A DNA stretch of 64,000 nucleotides from Serratia marcescens (GTDB lineage: Bacteria > Pseudomonadota > Gammaproteobacteria > Enterobacterales > Enterobacteriaceae), in the NCBI GenBank assembly GCA_015548865.1, contig JADMXW010000010.1:62001-126000 (forward strand), in the 5' to 3' direction. The notes beneath the pieces are model-generated. The model had not been told where the DNA came from. It saw only the letters and a program-made list of their open reading frames with translations, and made no database searches. Both the position numbers and the translations under genes were made by a program. Shown here one piece after another: positions 7,398 through 16,039 of this stretch. Each line of letters opens with the position of its first letter. Within the stretch, counting starts at the first letter, position 1.

Positions 7398-8648
7398 ATG
7401 AAACTCGTAACGCAATTAACGTTAGTGGCGGGGGCCGTCAGTCTGGTGTTTAGCACTCAGGTGTTGGCAGAAAAGCTGGTTTTTTTGACTGAGGCGTTGA
7501 TCGATCAGACACGCGACGTGCTGAAGAGTGGGCAGATTGCACCGGATATGCAGCGTAGCTATAGTCGTCTGCTGGAAGAGGCCAATACTGCATTGACCGC
7601 TGGTCCGTTCAGCGTGACCAGCAAGGGAATGACACCCCCTAGCGGCGACAAGCATGACTACCTCAGTATCAGCCCTTATTGGTGGCCGGATGAAAGCAAG
7701 AGTAATGGTTTGCCCTGGATCCGCAAGGATGGAAAGACCAACCCGGCCTCGAAAAATGACGAGACGGATTCGGTGCGGATCGGACTGTTTACCCGCTCGG
7801 TCAGAGCGTTGGCGCTGGCTTACTACTTTAGTGGTGATGAGAAATATGCCAAACAGGGCATCGACTATGTGCGTGCCTGGTTTATCACACCAGAAACCCG
7901 CATGAATCCGAATATGAACTTCGCCCAAGGCGTTCCGGGAGTGGCCGACGGCAGGCGATCGGGGTTGATCGATTCGCGGGTACTTGCAGATCGCATGGTC
8001 GACAGTTTCGCGATCCTGTCCAAGTCACCAGCCTGGAGCGCGCAGGACAGCGCCGGAGTGAACCAGTGGCTCGGCGAGTATCTGGATTGGCTACAAACCA
8101 GCAAGCTTGGTATGGGGGAGGCGGATTCGGAGAATAACCACGGCTCTTGGTATGATTTGCAGGTGGCGGCGATCGCCTACTACCTCGGTCAGGACGATCT
8201 GGCTCGCAAGATGGTAGAGAAGGGCAAGACCCGAGTGGCGTCGCAGTTTAACCGGAAAGGCGAGCAAGAGCATGAGCTTGCACGTACCCGTTCCTATCAC
8301 TACAGTTACTTCAATCTAGATGCCTTGACGCATCTGGCACAGATTGGCACTAAGGTTAATGTTGACCTGTGGAACTATCAGGCTCCGAACGGTGCATCTC
8401 TGCAGGCAGGATTGCGGATGATGGCGGACTATCAGGATCCCGCCAAAGAGTGGCGTTGGGATAACCTGGGTGAGAGAAGTGTACAACGCATGCTGCCGCT
8501 GTATCGTAAGGCGGCTGTAGCCTATGATAACGCAGATTTCCGCAAATTGAGCCAGACCGGTAAGTTTGCCGATATTAGCGTCGGGAAGAACCTGGCAGAT
8601 GTGTGGGTCGAGCGGGATGTAATGCTGCTGTATCCGTTGGCGAAGTAA
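7398..8648 (+). CDS. Alginate-lyase-family polysaccharide lyase, secreted
   Basis: 416 residues. The Sec signal peptide spans residues 1-24, ending QVLA-E. The mature protein has the alpha/alpha-barrel signature of the Alginate_lyase (PF05426) superfamily. Visible blocks are YLSISPYWWPDESK near residue 90, NDETDSVRIG near 117, SENNHGSWYDLQ near 247 (the Asn-His pair expected at the catalytic site) and ELARTRSYHYSYFNLDAL near 299. Proteins of this family cleave uronate-containing polysaccharides by beta-elimination in the periplasm. The substrate is unknown; related lyases act on alginate or polyglucuronate. The gene stands alone between transposase remnants and has no adjacent transporter or regulator. 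Confidence 0.82.
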   Translation: MKLVTQLTLVAGAVSLVFSTQVLAEKLVFLTEALIDQTRDVLKSGQIAPDMQRSYSRLLEEANTALTAGPFSVTSKGMTPPSGDKHDYLSISPYWWPDESKSNGLPWIRKDGKTNPASKNDETDSVRIGLFTRSVRALALAYYFSGDEKYAKQGIDYVRAWFITPETRMNPNMNFAQGVPGVADGRRSGLIDSRVLADRMVDSFAILSKSPAWSAQDSAGVNQWLGEYLDWLQTSKLGMGEADSENNHGSWYDLQVAAIAYYLGQDDLARKMVEKGKTRVASQFNRKGEQEHELARTRSYHYSYFNLDALTHLAQIGTKVNVDLWNYQAPNGASLQAGLRMMADYQDPAKEWRWDNLGERSVQRMLPLYRKAAVAYDNADFRKLSQTGKFADISVGKNLADVWVERDVMLLYPLAK

Positions 8649-8674
8649 GATGCTGTGGTCGATCGTAAAATAAG

Positions 8675-8845
8675 GGCACTGTTGCAAATAGCCGATGGTG
8701 GTATGCTGCTCCTTTCTGTTTTAGTGGAAGGCGCAGCGCATTAACCCTTTCCATGTTCGATATTTTCAGAGCGAGATAATCCTTCAGGCCATTCGCTGGT
8801 ATTGTAAGTAGAACATCAGTTATCCGCTTCTTGATCATAGCAGAC
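8675..8845 (+). mobile_element. IS6-family (IS26-like) end plus transposase N-terminus, decayed
   Basis: Bases 8675-8688 are GGCACTGTTGCAAA, identical to the IS26-type terminal inverted repeat. About 70 bases inside, on the plus strand, the frame RYFQSEIILQAIRWYCK is followed by a stop and then NISYPLL, which is the start of an IS6-family transposase (compare FQ..IIL.A.RWYCKY.ISYR). The stop and early loss of similarity near 8845 show that it is dead. The second terminal repeat was not found in the window. Confidence 0.75.
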
Positions 8846-8939
8846 CTAACCCCTGCCTCTGATTACGCAGTGCCAGAAGAGGAGCATGTATCCTTTATAT
8901 TTAATAAATGGCACATGCTCCTGCAACCATATTATTCAG

Positions 8940-9075
8940 CTAAAGATTAGCAGCTCTCCCATTAACCAGCAGGTCTGTACCAACGACGAAGGAAGATCCA
9001 TCAGAACCAAGAAAAACGGCCTCCTTAGCTAATTCATACGATGTTCCTAAACGACCTATAGGTATCAGGGTGTAA
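8940..9075 (-). pseudogene. C-terminal fragment of an SDR oxidoreductase (broken copy of the gene at 16040)
   Basis: The last 45 or so codons, PIGRLGTSYELAKEAVFLGSDGSSF to VNGRAANL, closely match the end of the intact SDR at 16040-16783 (PIGRLGTPYELAKAAVFLASDESSF to VDGGVGNL). DNA similarity begins just before the stop codon (ATATTATTCAGCTAAAGATTA here against ATATTACTCAGCTAAAGATTA there), so flanking DNA is also shared. The remainder of the gene is absent; the open frame that continues to 9236 runs antisense through an IS3 fragment. Confidence 0.8.
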
Positions 9076-9164
9076 GTATTCCTATTTACCGAACACCCGA
9101 TTACCTCTGTGTTGAAGTCCGTCGAAGCCGGGCGTACTGAATAGGAATAGTGAATTTTTATTTG

Positions 9165-9299
9165 TTCAAAACACTGAACGAAGTGGGGGAAATAACGGAA
9201 GGCTGGTTGAATGAATATAACTTCGAGCGTCCGCATAACGCCTTGAATAACCTGACGTCGGAAGAATACTGGCTGATGGCTGAAATCACGGAAACCTAA
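9165..9299 (+). pseudogene. IS3-family OrfB C-terminal remnant
   Basis: The frame FKTLNEVGEITEGWLNEYN, then FERPHNALNNLTSEEYWLMAE and a stop at 9297, is the characteristic C-terminus of an IS3-group OrfB transposase (YN..RPH..L...TP.E). Everything upstream in the transposase is missing. It is on the opposite strand from the other IS3 fragment at 6680, so it is probably from a separate insertion. Confidence 0.8.
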
Positions 9300-9586
9300 A
9301 AACAGTATGTGGAACTAAAATGGGTGCGCTTACAGAAGAAATTACCGCTACATGGCTATAACTGCGTAAGTTGAATAAATCACACGAGTTCAGAGCATAC
9401 CTTTCTGATTAAATAATTTTTAAAAGTAATTTGAAATTAATAACACTTCAATGAGCGGGGTTTTTGTTGCGTCTGACCCGATTCAGCTAAAGTTTTTTAA
9501 TAACCATCTCACGTATAAGGTTACTCACCATCACTTTATCGCTATGTTTACTCTGGTTTTTACGATCAGAATGTAAGGACGCGTTT

Positions 9587-11140
9587 ATGCTCGATTATTT
9601 TCCTTTCTTTCTGGGTATTCTTCCACTGCTTGTAATGATTGTTCTTATTCTCAAAATAAAAACACCCATTCACTATGCTGTGTTGATTACGCTGGCATTA
9701 ACCTTGATCATCACCTACCTGTTCTGGCATACCTCGGTAAGAACGTTGGGGTTAGCTATTACCTATGGTGCGCTTAAAGGGCTATGGCCGATTATCATCG
9801 TTATTCTGGGCGCGATTTATAGCTATAATCTAATGCAAAAAACGCGCAGTATGGACGTGTTGCGTGATGTCCTCGCCGGAATCAGCGATGATAAACGCAT
9901 ACAGGTGTTGTTAATTTCATGGTGTTTTGGCGGGTTTCTCGAAGCTGCTGCAGGGTATGGCACCGCCGTGGCGATCCCTATCGGTATCCTCATCGCACTC
10001 GGATTTAATCCGATGAAAGCAGCCGTCGCCTCGCTGGTTGCCAACACGGTTCCCACCGCGTTTGGTGCAGTCGGCATTCCGGTTTCTATTCTGGCCGAGC
10101 AGGTTCACCTCCCCGTCACTACACTGAGCGCCACTGTGGTTGCTCAACTGGCGCTGTTCAACATTCTGCTACCGTTCGTCATCATTTCGATCATCGGTGG
10201 TGGCATGAAAGCGATTCGCGGCGTGTTTGGCATCACGCTGGTATGCGGTGTCACCACACTCGTGCCACAGTATTTGGTGGCGGTTTATCTTGGTGCTGAA
10301 CTGCCTGCGTTCGCAGGGAGCCTGGCCAGCCTGATTGCCGTCACGCTGATGGCAAAGGCGCGTAAGAAAGCAACGGAGCCGGAGTATCGCATCAGCAGCG
10401 ATCACCAAACGTCCGTTGCAAGTTACTCCGCCCGTCAACTGCTGCGCGCCTGTGCGATTTACCTCCTGATTTTTGTCTTCATTCTGCTGTGTTCGCCGCT
10501 GTTCCCCACCATTAAAAGTACAGTCTCTCAGGTGGCTTCTGTTATTCCGTTCTACCTGACGGAAACGCAGGTGCTGAAACTGAAAATCGACTGGATCGCC
10601 ACCCCCGGTGTATTGATTATCATCGCCACTCTGTTGGGCGGTTTTATTCAGGGCGCGAATCTGTCTACGATGCTGAGTGTCTTCTTTGGCACGGTGAAGC
10701 AGCTTAAAAATTCGATTATCGCCATTACTGCTATCGTCGCGATGGCGACCGTCATGGATGTTAGTGGGCTTATCGCCACGCTGGCACAAACCATGGTGGA
10801 TGTTACTGGCGGTGGCTACCTGTTCATAGCGCCTGTAATTGGCGCATTGGGCACTTTCGTGACGGGCAGCGATACCAACTCCAACGTGTTGTTCGGTAAA
10901 TTACAAACAATGGCAGCGGAAAAGCTGCATGTCGATCCCGTCTGGTTGGCGGCGGCAAATACCGCTGGGGCGACTGGCGGCAAGATGATATCGCCGCAAA
11001 GTATCGCCATCGCTGTGTCAGCAACGCGCATGGAAGGTCAAGGCAGCGCGATCATGTCCGGCACATTGAAATACTGCGGCGTCTATATCGTCATTCTTGG
11101 GCTTAAGGTCGGCCTGGTCTACTACTTATTCATGGCCTGA
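9587..11140 (+). CDS. lutP: L-lactate permease (LldP/LutP family)
   Basis: 517 residues of a polytopic inner-membrane transporter of the lactate permease family (LctP), which imports lactate or glycolate with protons. Family features seen include SWCFGGFLEAAAGYGTAVAIP near residue 115, AAVASLVANTVPTAFGAVGIP near 148, GSDTNSNVLFGKLQ near 432 and NTAGATGGKMISPQSIAIA near 463. It is slightly shorter than E. coli LldP (551 residues from memory) but appears complete. AAGGA precedes ATG 9587. It leads directly into lutABC, so it feeds that lactate-oxidising complex. LldP and GlcA paralogues cannot be separated with certainty; context favours lactate. Confidence 0.88.
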   Translation: MLDYFPFFLGILPLLVMIVLILKIKTPIHYAVLITLALTLIITYLFWHTSVRTLGLAITYGALKGLWPIIIVILGAIYSYNLMQKTRSMDVLRDVLAGISDDKRIQVLLISWCFGGFLEAAAGYGTAVAIPIGILIALGFNPMKAAVASLVANTVPTAFGAVGIPVSILAEQVHLPVTTLSATVVAQLALFNILLPFVIISIIGGGMKAIRGVFGITLVCGVTTLVPQYLVAVYLGAELPAFAGSLASLIAVTLMAKARKKATEPEYRISSDHQTSVASYSARQLLRACAIYLLIFVFILLCSPLFPTIKSTVSQVASVIPFYLTETQVLKLKIDWIATPGVLIIIATLLGGFIQGANLSTMLSVFFGTVKQLKNSIIAITAIVAMATVMDVSGLIATLAQTMVDVTGGGYLFIAPVIGALGTFVTGSDTNSNVLFGKLQTMAAEKLHVDPVWLAAANTAGATGGKMISPQSIAIAVSATRMEGQGSAIMSGTLKYCGVYIVILGLKVGLVYYLFMA

Positions 11141-11181
11141 AATAGCAAAAATTTAACTATATTAAAATTGGGAGTATTGTC

Positions 11182-11901
11182 GTGAATGTTAATTTCTTTG
11201 TTACCTGTATTGGTGACGCCCTGAAATCGCGTATGGCGCGCGACTCCGTGCTGCTGTTAGAGCAACTCGGATGCCGCGTACACTTTCCTGAAAAACAGTC
11301 ATGTTGCGGACAGCCTGCCATCAACGGCGGTTACGTCAGCAGCGCGATCCCCGGCATGAAAAGCGTGATCGCCGCGCTGGAAGAGAATGATGATCCAATC
11401 ATTTCTCCTGCGGGCTCCTGCATGAACGCGATTCGCCACTACCCTGAGTATCTGGTGGGCGAACCTGAATGGGTTCAGCGCGCCGAGCGCGTCGCCGCCC
11501 GTATGAACGATCTGACGTCATTCATCGTCAACACCCTCGGCGTCACGGATGTGGGCGCACGGCTATCCGGTACGGCGGTCTACCATCCATCTTGCAGTCT
11601 GTTCCGCAAGCTCGGTGTACGTGAAGAGCCTCTCACGCTGCTCGACCACGTGAGAGATCTGCAATTGCTGCCCTTCAAAGCAGAAGAGACCTGCTGCGGC
11701 TTTGGTGGCACGTTCTCGGTGAAAATGGCGGAAATTTCCGGCGAAATGGTGAAAGAGAAAGTCCACCACATCATGGATACCAAACCAGACTACCTGATTG
11801 GTGCCGATGTGAGCTGTCTGCTCAACATTGGCGGTCGGATGCAGCGTGAAGGCCACCCCGTCAAGGTGATGCATATTGCCGAAGTCCTGATGAGCCGCTA
11901 A
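11182..11901 (+). CDS. lutA: Lactate utilization protein A (YkgE-like Fe-S oxidoreductase subunit)
   Basis: 239 residues with two CCG cysteine domains: SCCGQPAINGGY near residue 40 and TCCGFGGTFSVKMA near 173. These are typical of heterodisulfide-reductase-like subunits that carry iron-sulfur centres. It is part of the cytoplasmic LutABC complex that oxidises L-lactate to pyruvate. The start is GTG 11182, behind GGAG; no better ATG is upstream. It follows the permease by 41 bases and precedes lutB by 9, one operon. Confidence 0.92.
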   Translation: MNVNFFVTCIGDALKSRMARDSVLLLEQLGCRVHFPEKQSCCGQPAINGGYVSSAIPGMKSVIAALEENDDPIISPAGSCMNAIRHYPEYLVGEPEWVQRAERVAARMNDLTSFIVNTLGVTDVGARLSGTAVYHPSCSLFRKLGVREEPLTLLDHVRDLQLLPFKAEETCCGFGGTFSVKMAEISGEMVKEKVHHIMDTKPDYLIGADVSCLLNIGGRMQREGHPVKVMHIAEVLMSR

Positions 11902-11910
11902 GGAGCCGAT

Positions 11911-13332
11911 ATGAGCCTGAAAACCAGCGACACTAAATTTAAGGATCGTATCCATACCCAGATTCACGATTCTATTATGCGCAAGGCGGTGGCTAACGCG
12001 CAGGAGCGCATTGGCGCAAATCGCCAGAAAATGGTGGACGAGTTGGGGAACTGGGAAGACTGGCGCGGGCATGCAGCGCAGATCCGTGAACATGTACTTA
12101 ACAATCTCGATGCTTATCTCTACCAGCTTTCTGAAAAAGTGACCGCCAACGGCGGAAATGTCTATTTTGCCAAAACTAAAGAGGACGCCACCCGCTACAT
12201 CCTTGAGGTCGTACAGGCCAAAAAAGCGAAGAAAGTGGTGAAAGCGAAATCGATGGTGACAGAAGAAATTGGCATGAACCATGTCCTGCAAGATGCAGGT
12301 ATTGAGGTCATCGAAACCGATTTGGGTGAATATATTTTACAATTGGATCAGGATCCTCCCTCTCATGTCGTCGTGCCTGCCATCCACAAAGATCGTTACC
12401 AAATCCGCAAGGTGCTGCATGAAAGACTCGGCTATGACGGCCCAGAAACGCCAGAGGCCATGACGCTGTTCATTCGTAAGAAGATCCGCCAGGATTTTCT
12501 TAGTGCGGAAGTCGGTGTCACCGGCTGTAACTTCGCGGTAGCAGAAACCGGCTCAGTGTGTTTGGTGACGAACGAAGGCAATGCCCGGATGTGTACCACT
12601 CTGCCGAAAACGCATATCGCGGTGATGGGCATGGAGCGTATTGCACCGACGTTTGAAGAAGTTGACGTGCTGATCACCATGCTGGCACGCAGCGCGGTCG
12701 GCGCGCGTTTAACGGGTTATAACACATGGCTTACCGGGCCTCGGGAAGCTGGACACATCGATGGCCCGCAGGAGTTCCATCTGGTGATCGTCGATAATGG
12801 CCGTTCACAGATCCTCGGTTCCGCGTTCCGCGATATTCTGCGCTGTATCCGCTGCGGTGCCTGCATCAACACCTGTCCGGCCTATCGTCACATCGGTGGG
12901 CATGGCTACGGCTCCATTTATCCTGGCCCTATCGGTGCTGTTATCTCCCCGCTGCTGGGCGGTTATCGTGACTTCAAGGAGCTGCCCTACGCTTGCTCGC
13001 TGTGCACTTCGTGTGACACCGTGTGTCCGGTACAGATCCCGTTATCGTCGCTAATTCTCCGACACCGCCGCGTGATGGCAGAAAGTGGCATCACACCGAA
13101 GACTGAGCAACGAGTGACGAAAATGTTCACCTACATCAACAGCCACCCGACACTGTGGAAAGTCGGGATGATCACCGGTGCGCGTGCTGCAGGCTGGTTT
13201 ATCAAAAATGGCAAAATGCCGATTGAAATTGGGGCGATCGGCGAGTGGACCGAAGCGCGCGATCTGCCGGATGCAGACGGTGAAAGTTTCCGTAGCTGGT
13301 TTAAAAAGCATCAGGCTGAAGGGAGGAAATAA
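11911..13332 (+). CDS. lutB: Lactate utilization protein B (YkgF-like iron-sulfur protein)
   Basis: 473 residues. The N-terminal LUD domain runs to about residue 300. Two 4Fe-4S ferredoxin clusters follow, CIRCGACINTCPAY near residue 312 and CSLCTSCDTVCPVQIP near 362, then a short C-terminal DUF3390-type tail (HPTLWKVGMITGARA). It is the electron-carrying subunit of the L-lactate-oxidising LutABC complex. A ribosome site AAGGAGC precedes ATG 11911. Its stop overlaps the start of lutC by one base. Confidence 0.93.
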   Translation: MSLKTSDTKFKDRIHTQIHDSIMRKAVANAQERIGANRQKMVDELGNWEDWRGHAAQIREHVLNNLDAYLYQLSEKVTANGGNVYFAKTKEDATRYILEVVQAKKAKKVVKAKSMVTEEIGMNHVLQDAGIEVIETDLGEYILQLDQDPPSHVVVPAIHKDRYQIRKVLHERLGYDGPETPEAMTLFIRKKIRQDFLSAEVGVTGCNFAVAETGSVCLVTNEGNARMCTTLPKTHIAVMGMERIAPTFEEVDVLITMLARSAVGARLTGYNTWLTGPREAGHIDGPQEFHLVIVDNGRSQILGSAFRDILRCIRCGACINTCPAYRHIGGHGYGSIYPGPIGAVISPLLGGYRDFKELPYACSLCTSCDTVCPVQIPLSSLILRHRRVMAESGITPKTEQRVTKMFTYINSHPTLWKVGMITGARAAGWFIKNGKMPIEIGAIGEWTEARDLPDADGESFRSWFKKHQAEGRK

Positions 13333-14027
13333 TGGAAAATCGAGACAGTTTTCTGGCTGATATCGCTCGCCAACTCGGACGTGAGGTACGCCATACAGCA
13401 ACGCCGCGCCCGGAGCCTGAGCATAACTACGCTAAAACTCGCTTGACGGAATTGACGGCGCAGCAGCGTTGTGATGCGTTTGTCGATGTCGCCGTCAATG
13501 TTATGCTGGCACATTGTGAAATTTCCAGCGAAGCTGATGCGCCACAGGCAGTCCTGCGTTTGTGCGATCATTACGGCCACATGCCGGTGGTAGTCAGCGG
13601 CGATAATCGACTGGCCGAGTTGGGCATTACCGCATGCTTACAGCGTGAATGTCAGGCAACGGTATGGGATCCCAGTGCCGGAGAAGAGAACGTGCGGCTG
13701 GCGGAACAGGCCAAAGTCGGCGTGGTTCATGCAGAATATGGGTTAACTGAATCGGGCGGCGTGGTGTTGTTCTCTGCACCAGAGCGTGGTCGCAGCCTGA
13801 GCCTGCTGCCGGAGTCGTCCATTTTTGTGGTACGCAAGAGTACACTGTTGCCGCGTGTCGCCCAGTTAGCACAGCACTTGCATCACATGGCGCAGCGCGG
13901 CGAGCGCATGCCTTCCTGTATCAACATTATCGGTGGCCCTAGCTCCACGGCAGACATCGAGTTGATAAAGGTAGTCGGCGTCCACGGTCCGGTGAGCGCC
14001 GCGTATCTTATTATTGAGGATTGCTGA
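13332..14027 (+). CDS. lutC: Lactate utilization protein C (YkgG-like LUD protein)
   Basis: 231 residues of the LUD domain family. The central block VGVVHAEYGLTESGGVVLFS and the C-terminal block INIIGGPSSTADIELIKVVGVHGP are diagnostic. It completes the LutABC lactate oxidation complex with the two upstream genes; start and previous stop share a base (AATAATG), implying translational coupling. A long imperfect hairpin follows the gene. Confidence 0.93.
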   Translation: MENRDSFLADIARQLGREVRHTATPRPEPEHNYAKTRLTELTAQQRCDAFVDVAVNVMLAHCEISSEADAPQAVLRLCDHYGHMPVVVSGDNRLAELGITACLQRECQATVWDPSAGEENVRLAEQAKVGVVHAEYGLTESGGVVLFSAPERGRSLSLLPESSIFVVRKSTLLPRVAQLAQHLHHMAQRGERMPSCINIIGGPSSTADIELIKVVGVHGPVSAAYLIIEDC

Positions 14028-14044
14028 TAAACCCGTCGAGTGTC

Positions 14045-14083
14045 GATAACGGATAGAGCGCTTTAAGCGTCTATTCCGTTATC
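14045..14083 (+). terminator. Hairpin after lutC
   Basis: GATAACGG pairs with CCGTTATC, and the inner bases pair further around a short TTTA loop. It lacks a clear T run, so it may be an RNA-stabilising stem rather than an efficient intrinsic terminator. Confidence 0.5.
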
Positions 14084-14310
14084 GCTTATCGTGGTTCATT
14101 GGCCCATAACATATCGCTCATCGTTGCTATGCTCGCGCCGCATCTATGTACAGGTTCGTGAAAACCACTATGGTGTGTTAATCATCACGGGGCAGACCAA
14201 TCTGCCGTACATAAGGCTTATCCCATTAGCATTATTTTATCTGTTTTGGCCCGCGCTCATTCATTTAGGATATCGACATTTCTGCAAATCAGTTAAACAG
14301 CAGGGGGCAA

Positions 14311-15423
14311 TTACGATCCGAAAAAGTACAGGCCGTAGCCCACCACTGTTGCCCAGAGTAGCAAGGGCAACGAATAGAAATGAAACCGCCACCAGATACG
14401 ACGATCATTGGCCATACGTAGGGCGATCAAATTTGCCAGCGAGCCTGGCAACAGGCCGAAGCCACCCACGTTCACCGCCCAGGTCAGCAGGGGGTCTGGT
14501 GGAACGTAATTGAGTAGTAAAATGGTAGCAGGTACGTTACTGATAAATTGCGACAAACCAATGGCTGTCAGCCACAATCCTGCTGGTGAGAGATGTTGGG
14601 TGCTACTGAGAACGTTGTGTAGCGCTGGTAGCTGTATCAGCAAGTGAACGTCGATAAACATCGCCATAAAAACCAGCAGCAAAGTCCAGTCAACAATCAG
14701 GATGACCCGGCGCTCGAGCAATAAAAAGCCCGCTGCCACCAGTGCCAGTCCCCACAGTTCCTGTTTTAATTCCAGTGCGGTGATAAAGAGCAGATAAAAA
14801 ACCAGACAGCACCAGACAAGCCGAGGTTTCCAGTCCGCACTTTTCTCACTACTATGATAATTAAGCGTTTTATCAGGGAAGCAGAACCAGCATAACACCA
14901 GTAATGTCACCATCATTGCCAGCGCCAGCGGCATCATCTGCCAGATGAAGGCCAGAAATGACATATCTGAACGCCCCCACAGCAAAATGTTCTGTGGGTT
15001 GCCAATCGGGGTGAGCAGGGAACCGGCGTTAACTGCCAGTGCTTCAAAAATGATCAAACGATTGACCGGTATTTTGCACAACTTCTTTATCGTGATCGTC
15101 AGAGGCACCACAATAAAGAGCGCCACATCGTTAGTCAGAAAGGTGGAGAGTGTCGCTGCGGCTAGCACCATAAATATTGCCAGTTGGCGTTGACTGCGAA
15201 AACGCCTCACCATACGACGCCCCAGTACATCAAAATAGCCGCTGAGTTCCACGCCTTTAGTTAATAACATCAATCCACTCAGGGTGATGATAGTATGCCA
15301 GTCAATTGCGCCAGGCCAGGCAGCAGGAGCGAAAGGCACAATGAAACAAAGACCGATACCGATAACCAGTAAGAGATGTAAAAAACGGTCGCGCAGTAAG
15401 GCGCGGTAAAAAGGCATACTCAT
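14311..15423 (-). CDS. ybiR: YbiR-family inner-membrane anion transporter
   Basis: 370 residues, about ten membrane segments, of the ArsB/NhaD-CitMHS (ion transporter) superfamily. The paired motifs STFLTNDVALFIVVPLTI near residue 95 and GSLLTPIGNPQNILLWG near 134 are the substrate-site hairpins. The C-terminal repeat has SQFISNVPATILLLN. Length and layout agree with E. coli YbiR, a protein without a proven substrate. It is convergent with lutC. No linked partner gene is visible. Confidence 0.85.
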   Translation of the reverse strand: MSMPFYRALLRDRFLHLLLVIGIGLCFIVPFAPAAWPGAIDWHTIITLSGLMLLTKGVELSGYFDVLGRRMVRRFRSQRQLAIFMVLAAATLSTFLTNDVALFIVVPLTITIKKLCKIPVNRLIIFEALAVNAGSLLTPIGNPQNILLWGRSDMSFLAFIWQMMPLALAMMVTLLVLCWFCFPDKTLNYHSSEKSADWKPRLVWCCLVFYLLFITALELKQELWGLALVAAGFLLLERRVILIVDWTLLLVFMAMFIDVHLLIQLPALHNVLSSTQHLSPAGLWLTAIGLSQFISNVPATILLLNYVPPDPLLTWAVNVGGFGLLPGSLANLIALRMANDRRIWWRFHFYSLPLLLWATVVGYGLYFFGS

Positions 15424-15599
15424 TCAGACCGCAACCTTTGTTGCAAAGTGAAAAACGAAAACACCCAGTATTTTTTCGCTAACATCATGTTCCATTCTTT
15501 CCGTATCGGATGACTTCCAGGTTTACACCCTGTACCAGTAAAAATCGGGTAACATTTGCGGTTGGCTGCTTTACCATTATTCAATGAAGAATTGTGTAG

Positions 15600-15990
15600 A
15601 AAGCACGGGTATATATCGCCACCAGATAATCAGTGCCGCAAAGGCGATAATACTGAGGACACTGAAAGCCGCGGCAAAAGAGTAATGACTCGCGACCACC
15701 CCTGTCAATGCAGGGCTCATTGTCGCTCCGCCCCCTGTATCATGACTACGCTCTGAGCAGCGTTGGCATACTCGCTTCCGCGCAGCAGTGATAAAATGGA
15801 GTTTGGCACTACCACACTCAGTATGCCTGCTGCTAAGCCATCAAGTAGTTGCACCGGTACCATCATCGAAGGGGGCTTCAGTTGCGCCTGCCAGATCATA
15901 GCCAGCATCAATCGCTTGTTCTTGGATGTGTCGGTGATGACCCCCGCAGGGAGCGTTGCCAGTGATGTTGTGTTAGAAAGATCCCCAGAA
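15600..15990 (-). pseudogene. Broken MFS transporter, C-terminal half
   Basis: On the minus strand two frames together spell an MFS efflux-like C-terminus. The first, around TTSLATLPAGVITDTSKNKR and VQLLDGLAAGILSVVVPNSI, ends with SEYANAAQSVVM just before a stop. The second continues MSPALTGVVASHYSFAAAF and SVLSIIAFAALIIWW. A frameshift near 15725 separates them, and the N-terminal half is missing at the junction with the SDR gene. A non-functional relic. Confidence 0.78.
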
Positions 15991-16039
15991 AAGGTCCAAG
16001 TCCGTCGCGGACATTTGCTCCCACGCGCATATTACTCAG

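Noticed and set aside
10169..10789. 206-codon frame antisense to the lactate permease
   Set aside because: The translation is dominated by Arg, Asp, Asn and Gln, a typical shadow of a hydrophobic membrane protein.
11563..12291. 242-codon frame antisense to lutA and lutB
   Set aside because: It runs entirely opposite to two well-conserved genes, has no ribosome site and a composition rich in His and Phe typical of antisense shadows.
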